Positions 31,520 through 34,408 of a stretch of 34,408 nucleotides of DNA are shown here, one piece after another (the first letter of the stretch is position 1; each line of letters opens with the position of its first letter). Position numbers and translations under genes: made by a program. Under the pieces are notes generated by a model. It had not been told where the DNA came from. It saw only the letters and a program-made list of their open reading frames with translations, and made no database searches. Source of the stretch: Cyclostephanos tholiformis (lineage: Eukaryota; Bacillariophyta; Thalassiosirophyceae; Thalassiosirales; Thalassiosiraceae); NCBI GenBank assembly GCA_036939975.1, contig JALLPB010000052.1, positions 1-34,408 of the forward strand. The letters are read 5' to 3'.

Positions 31520-32026
31520 ATGATGCCGTTGACAAGTCCATGGTTGGCGTCAGCTGGTCTCAGTTGTAGGTTCGCTTCACGAATCCTAATATCAATGGGA
31601 ATACCTCTCACGCCAGTGACCTCATTACTTCTTGCAGTCGCGACTACTCTCATACACGAAGGGACGAACACGTGGATCGGCACGCAACGGCGAAGAGGAA
31701 CGACGAGAGTTATCAGTGGAATGAGGCTAACGTTCAAGAAGTCGATCCAATGGGCGAAGTGGGGGAGGAGGAGAAAGAAGGATCCGGACGGCGATGTTCA
31801 CGTCGTCGTTACGATGAATGCAGGGATGAAATACAAGGAGTTAGCCGAAAGGAGGCTAAACGCCGCAAGAGTAGCCTTTGAGGTAGCAGCGGTAGAGCTG
31901 AGAGCAGCTGAAAGAGGGATGAACGATGCAGAGAAGTACGTTAAAAGCCTTAGATCGCATTGCGATAAGGTAAACCACAAGCAGAATGAACTAAATGATG
32001 TTGTCCTTGTGGAGCATGCTAGTTGA
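31520..32026 (+). CDS. Small hypothetical protein with coiled coil
   Basis: The frame gives 168 residues from the first ATG (MMPLTSPWL). It is open further upstream but only through non-ATG codons. The N-terminal third has a hydrophobic segment (PLTPVTSLLLAVATTLI), followed by a basic patch (KWGRRRKKDPD). The C-terminal ~75 residues form a clear heptad-rich helix (KYKELAERRLNAARVAFEV, ELRAAERGMNDAEKYV). I recognise no family. It could be the last exon of a longer gene, but no convincing acceptor and upstream exon are visible in the 261-base gap. It is convergent with the Atg22-like gene, 156 bases apart. Confidence 0.5.
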   Translation: MMPLTSPWLASAGLSCRFASRILISMGIPLTPVTSLLLAVATTLIHEGTNTWIGTQRRRGTTRVISGMRLTFKKSIQWAKWGRRRKKDPDGDVHVVVTMNAGMKYKELAERRLNAARVAFEVAAVELRAAERGMNDAEKYVKSLRSHCDKVNHKQNELNDVVLVEHAS

Positions 32027-32182
32027 ACCGGGGGCAGGATGGGACAACGACATAGCAAAACTAATCCTAGAATGGTATTACATCTTTTACCGCGCTTGAA
32101 CTGCTCAAGTTGCGGCAAAAAGCTGGTGTAAAAGAATGTCGAGCTTCTCTCAGAATTGTGCCTGTTACAGCTGTGATGACAT

Positions 32183-34106
32183 TTACAATGGCAGCTCTCC
32201 AGGAGACTCGCGCTCGGACAAATCAGCCCTCACGGACAGGTTACTCCTGCCGGACTCGTGAAGTATCTCCTCCCAAGTTCCAGCAGCGAACTTCAACAAT
32301 GCAGCCGCGATTAAAATGAAAGAACCCATGAAAGTCATTCCCCACTTTGGATCAATTTCGTTTTCAACCAATGTGCTGAATATCAAAGGAGGTATCCAAG
32401 CCAGAATTGTGGAACAGTACACGCGAAAGCCAGCAATCTCAGCTTCTTGGCCTTTGGGAAGTATACATGAGAAGAAAAGGTTTTCTGTAGGATAGAACCA
32501 TCCAAGCAGTATTCCCATGAAAAAACCCCAAACCAGCGACAGGTATTTGCTCGGTGCATCGCCGAGGGTAAATGCGCCAATCACAACCGCGGTGAAGAGT
32601 GAAACCATTGATAGTTCCCACGAAGTGTTTGGGTTTACTAATTTCGATATCAGCGATGCAAGCTTCGCCCCGGGAATAGTTCCAATTAAGACAACTAAGA
32701 AGAATAGCAAAGTGTCCGTGGCGTTCAATCCTACTTCAGCTGACAAGTAAACCACTGAAGTGCTCGTCAGCGCAGCCACGCCCGCTTGGGCGAACATGGT
32801 GGCAAGTAAGTACCAACGAAGTCCCTTCTTATACTCACGATGAATCGATGAGGCTGTTCGGATGTTCTGTCGGATTCCGTAGGCGATTGTGCGGAAGCCA
32901 TGCATGCCCTCGGGAAGCTCTCGTGTGGCTTTTCGGGAGGGCATCCGTTGCCAGCCCAAGCCGAAAAAAATGCAGAGGATAGCGAAATTCATCGCCTGAC
33001 ACAGTCGCGCTGTCTGAACAGAATCGTCTGCGATACCTAACACGAAGGATAACACGCTCACCAGAACTAGGAATGATCCCTGCATACTAAATTGCTTCCC
33101 AGTGAAGCGGGATGTGTATTGCGCATGCTTCAATTGACCAACTTGTTCGCAAATTTCAGGAAGATATGCTATAGTTGTCAGGATAATGATAGTGAAACAA
33201 AAGCCAGCTATAGCCTGAAGAATCGCCATTGCAAACCAAGTCTTTTCTCCGATGGCAATTTGGACAGCTTGGATGACCGTGAATACTGCAGAGAAAAGTA
33301 CACCAACGAATCTTCTATAGGGGGTGAAGTCTAAAATCACTCCTATGACTGGCATAAGAAAAGCCCCTAGCACACCCGAAACTACTGGAATCCCTGAGAT
33401 TAGACTTACTGGATTTAATCCGTACACCTTACCATCGCACTCGTCAGCCTCCATCTCACAGCCCGCAGCCTCTGTTGCCAACTTTACCAATGCTACACTG
33501 ACCACGACTATGAAAAAGCATTGGTTGATTATGAAGTGTCGCTCTTAACAACAATTAATTCAAAACATATGACGTCGTACCATTGCCCATCACTGCCACC
33601 CCACGTCCTGTGGAATATTTTATAATTAGGCAAAATATGAGTTGTGTGAGAAACGGATATTTGAACAACGCTTAGCAATGACCGAAGTCAAATGTCAATA
33701 GGCCAAAAAACTGTGACTTACCCATTGCGAGCAGGGCGTAGCCTCTAGCCTCTAACATATTCCCATTATCCCCATAATGCCACATCGCACAGCAGCAATT
33801 TCTCGAAGGAGACAGCGGGGTTGAAATTTCCTGAGACATGACCGTGACAGTCGAGTCCTGGTCTTGCGTCGTCGTCGTCGCAGTCACCGTTTCAATGTCG
33901 AAGGAATCCATCTTCTCTTCCTCACTTTTTCTATTGTCGCCCCACCTATCTTCGCCGTTCCGATTGTCATCGCAGGTGCCCTCGGTTGGAGTCGTAGTCT
34001 CAACATTCAGGGAGTAGTTCGTCTTCTCTTCGTCGCCCGCAGCAGTCTTCGCCCCAGTAATTGTCGCTCCAGTTGTCCTCGAGTGCGGCATTGGCTCGTT
34101 ATTCAT
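32183..34106 (-). CDS. Atg22-like major facilitator transporter
   Basis: Two exons (34106-33722 and 33543-32183) encode 581 residues. The 178-nt intron has donor ATGG|GTAAGT and acceptor GTTAAG|AG. The join reads ARGYALLAMERHFIINQCFFIVVV and leads directly into the first membrane span. The first ~115 residues are soluble, Thr/Glu/Asp-rich and probably cytosolic. About ten to twelve hydrophobic spans follow (for example VLGAFLMPVIGVILDF, FCFTIIILTTIAYLPEI, YLSLVWGFFMGILLGWFY). Late in the chain, ENLFFSCILPKGQEAEIAGF resembles the Atg22 family segment that precedes the last spans. Atg22 in yeast exports amino acids from the vacuole. The substrate here is unknown, and a general MFS label is the safe alternative. 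The C-terminal tail is short and charged (ADLSERESPGELPL). Confidence 0.78.
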
Positions 34107-34408
34107 ACTACTAGTAGGGCAGGGCAGCTGTAAGCCGGAAGAGGGCGGTTTGGTCGTGCGGCGGCTGCAGCGGCTCCGAATTTAATATTTTTTCATTTTT
34201 GGGCGGTAGATAGTAGTATGCGCGTTGCAGGGGGTCGTGTCCACAACGGTTTTGACAAGAGATAATGTGGTGTTCTCCAATGAAGCCATCGAGCATTAAG
34301 CGTAGGAATAGTATTCGAATGAATAAAAAATGCTGTTTTCTCCACCATCCCTACTACCAGTCTTAACGTAAACTCTGGACACAAATAATTGTGTGCTAAG
34401 CTAGCTAA
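34107..34408. other. Upstream flank, no gene seen
   Basis: This should hold the promoter of the Atg22-like gene. Minus-strand frames of about 60 residues are present but show no domain or composition bias that supports coding. Confidence 0.5.

Noticed and set aside
1..34408. CRISPR arrays, bacterial operons, rRNA genes
   Set aside because: No regularly spaced direct repeats with unique spacers were seen. Genes contain spliceosomal introns and eukaryotic domains. No rRNA-like sequence was noticed.

Overview
The window reads as nuclear DNA of a protist, most likely a diatom or other stramenopile. Genes are closely spaced on both strands and carry short GT-AG introns of about 35 to 180 bases. 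The products are eukaryotic: a bromodomain/chromodomain SNF2 remodeller, the RNA polymerase III factor BRF1, an Atg22-like transporter, an FG-GAP membrane protein and an ABCC transporter relic. The species cannot be fixed from the sequence.

Layout. 1-55 is a GT microsatellite and 64-1230 holds degenerate coding remnants. 1591-4545 (-) is a broken, 5'-truncated ABCC transporter gene. 5320-7040 (-) holds two ORFs, one possibly GIY-YIG-like, separated by a cluster of 16-bp near-palindromes. 7320-14851 (-) is a three-exon gene for a 2438-residue CHD-type remodeller with an N-terminal bromodomain. 15369-15584 (-) is a doubtful small ORF. 15765-16467 (+) is a two-exon single-pass membrane protein. 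16870-18059 (-) is a two-exon SAM-dependent methyltransferase.

About 18131-22077 is a DNA transposon. It has a DD34E transposase on the minus strand and, facing it, a three-exon gene for a Cys-rich 641-residue protein of unknown family. Both ends carry inverted arrays of a GTTAGATAAG-like 10-11-mer. The element sits between the divergent methyltransferase and FG-GAP genes. This is the best candidate in the window for an undescribed system.

22353-28924 (+) is a two-exon gene for a 2164-residue protein: a very long Ser/Gln-rich region, one membrane span, then seven FG-GAP repeats, probably a complete beta-propeller. 29006-31258 (-) is BRF1 in three exons, including a 35-nt microexon. 31520-32026 (+) is a small basic/coiled-coil protein. 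32183-34106 (-) is an Atg22-like major facilitator in two exons.

Exon joins were deduced by eye from splice consensus, frame and restored domain continuity. They need RNA evidence. Family names come from motif recognition, not searches.
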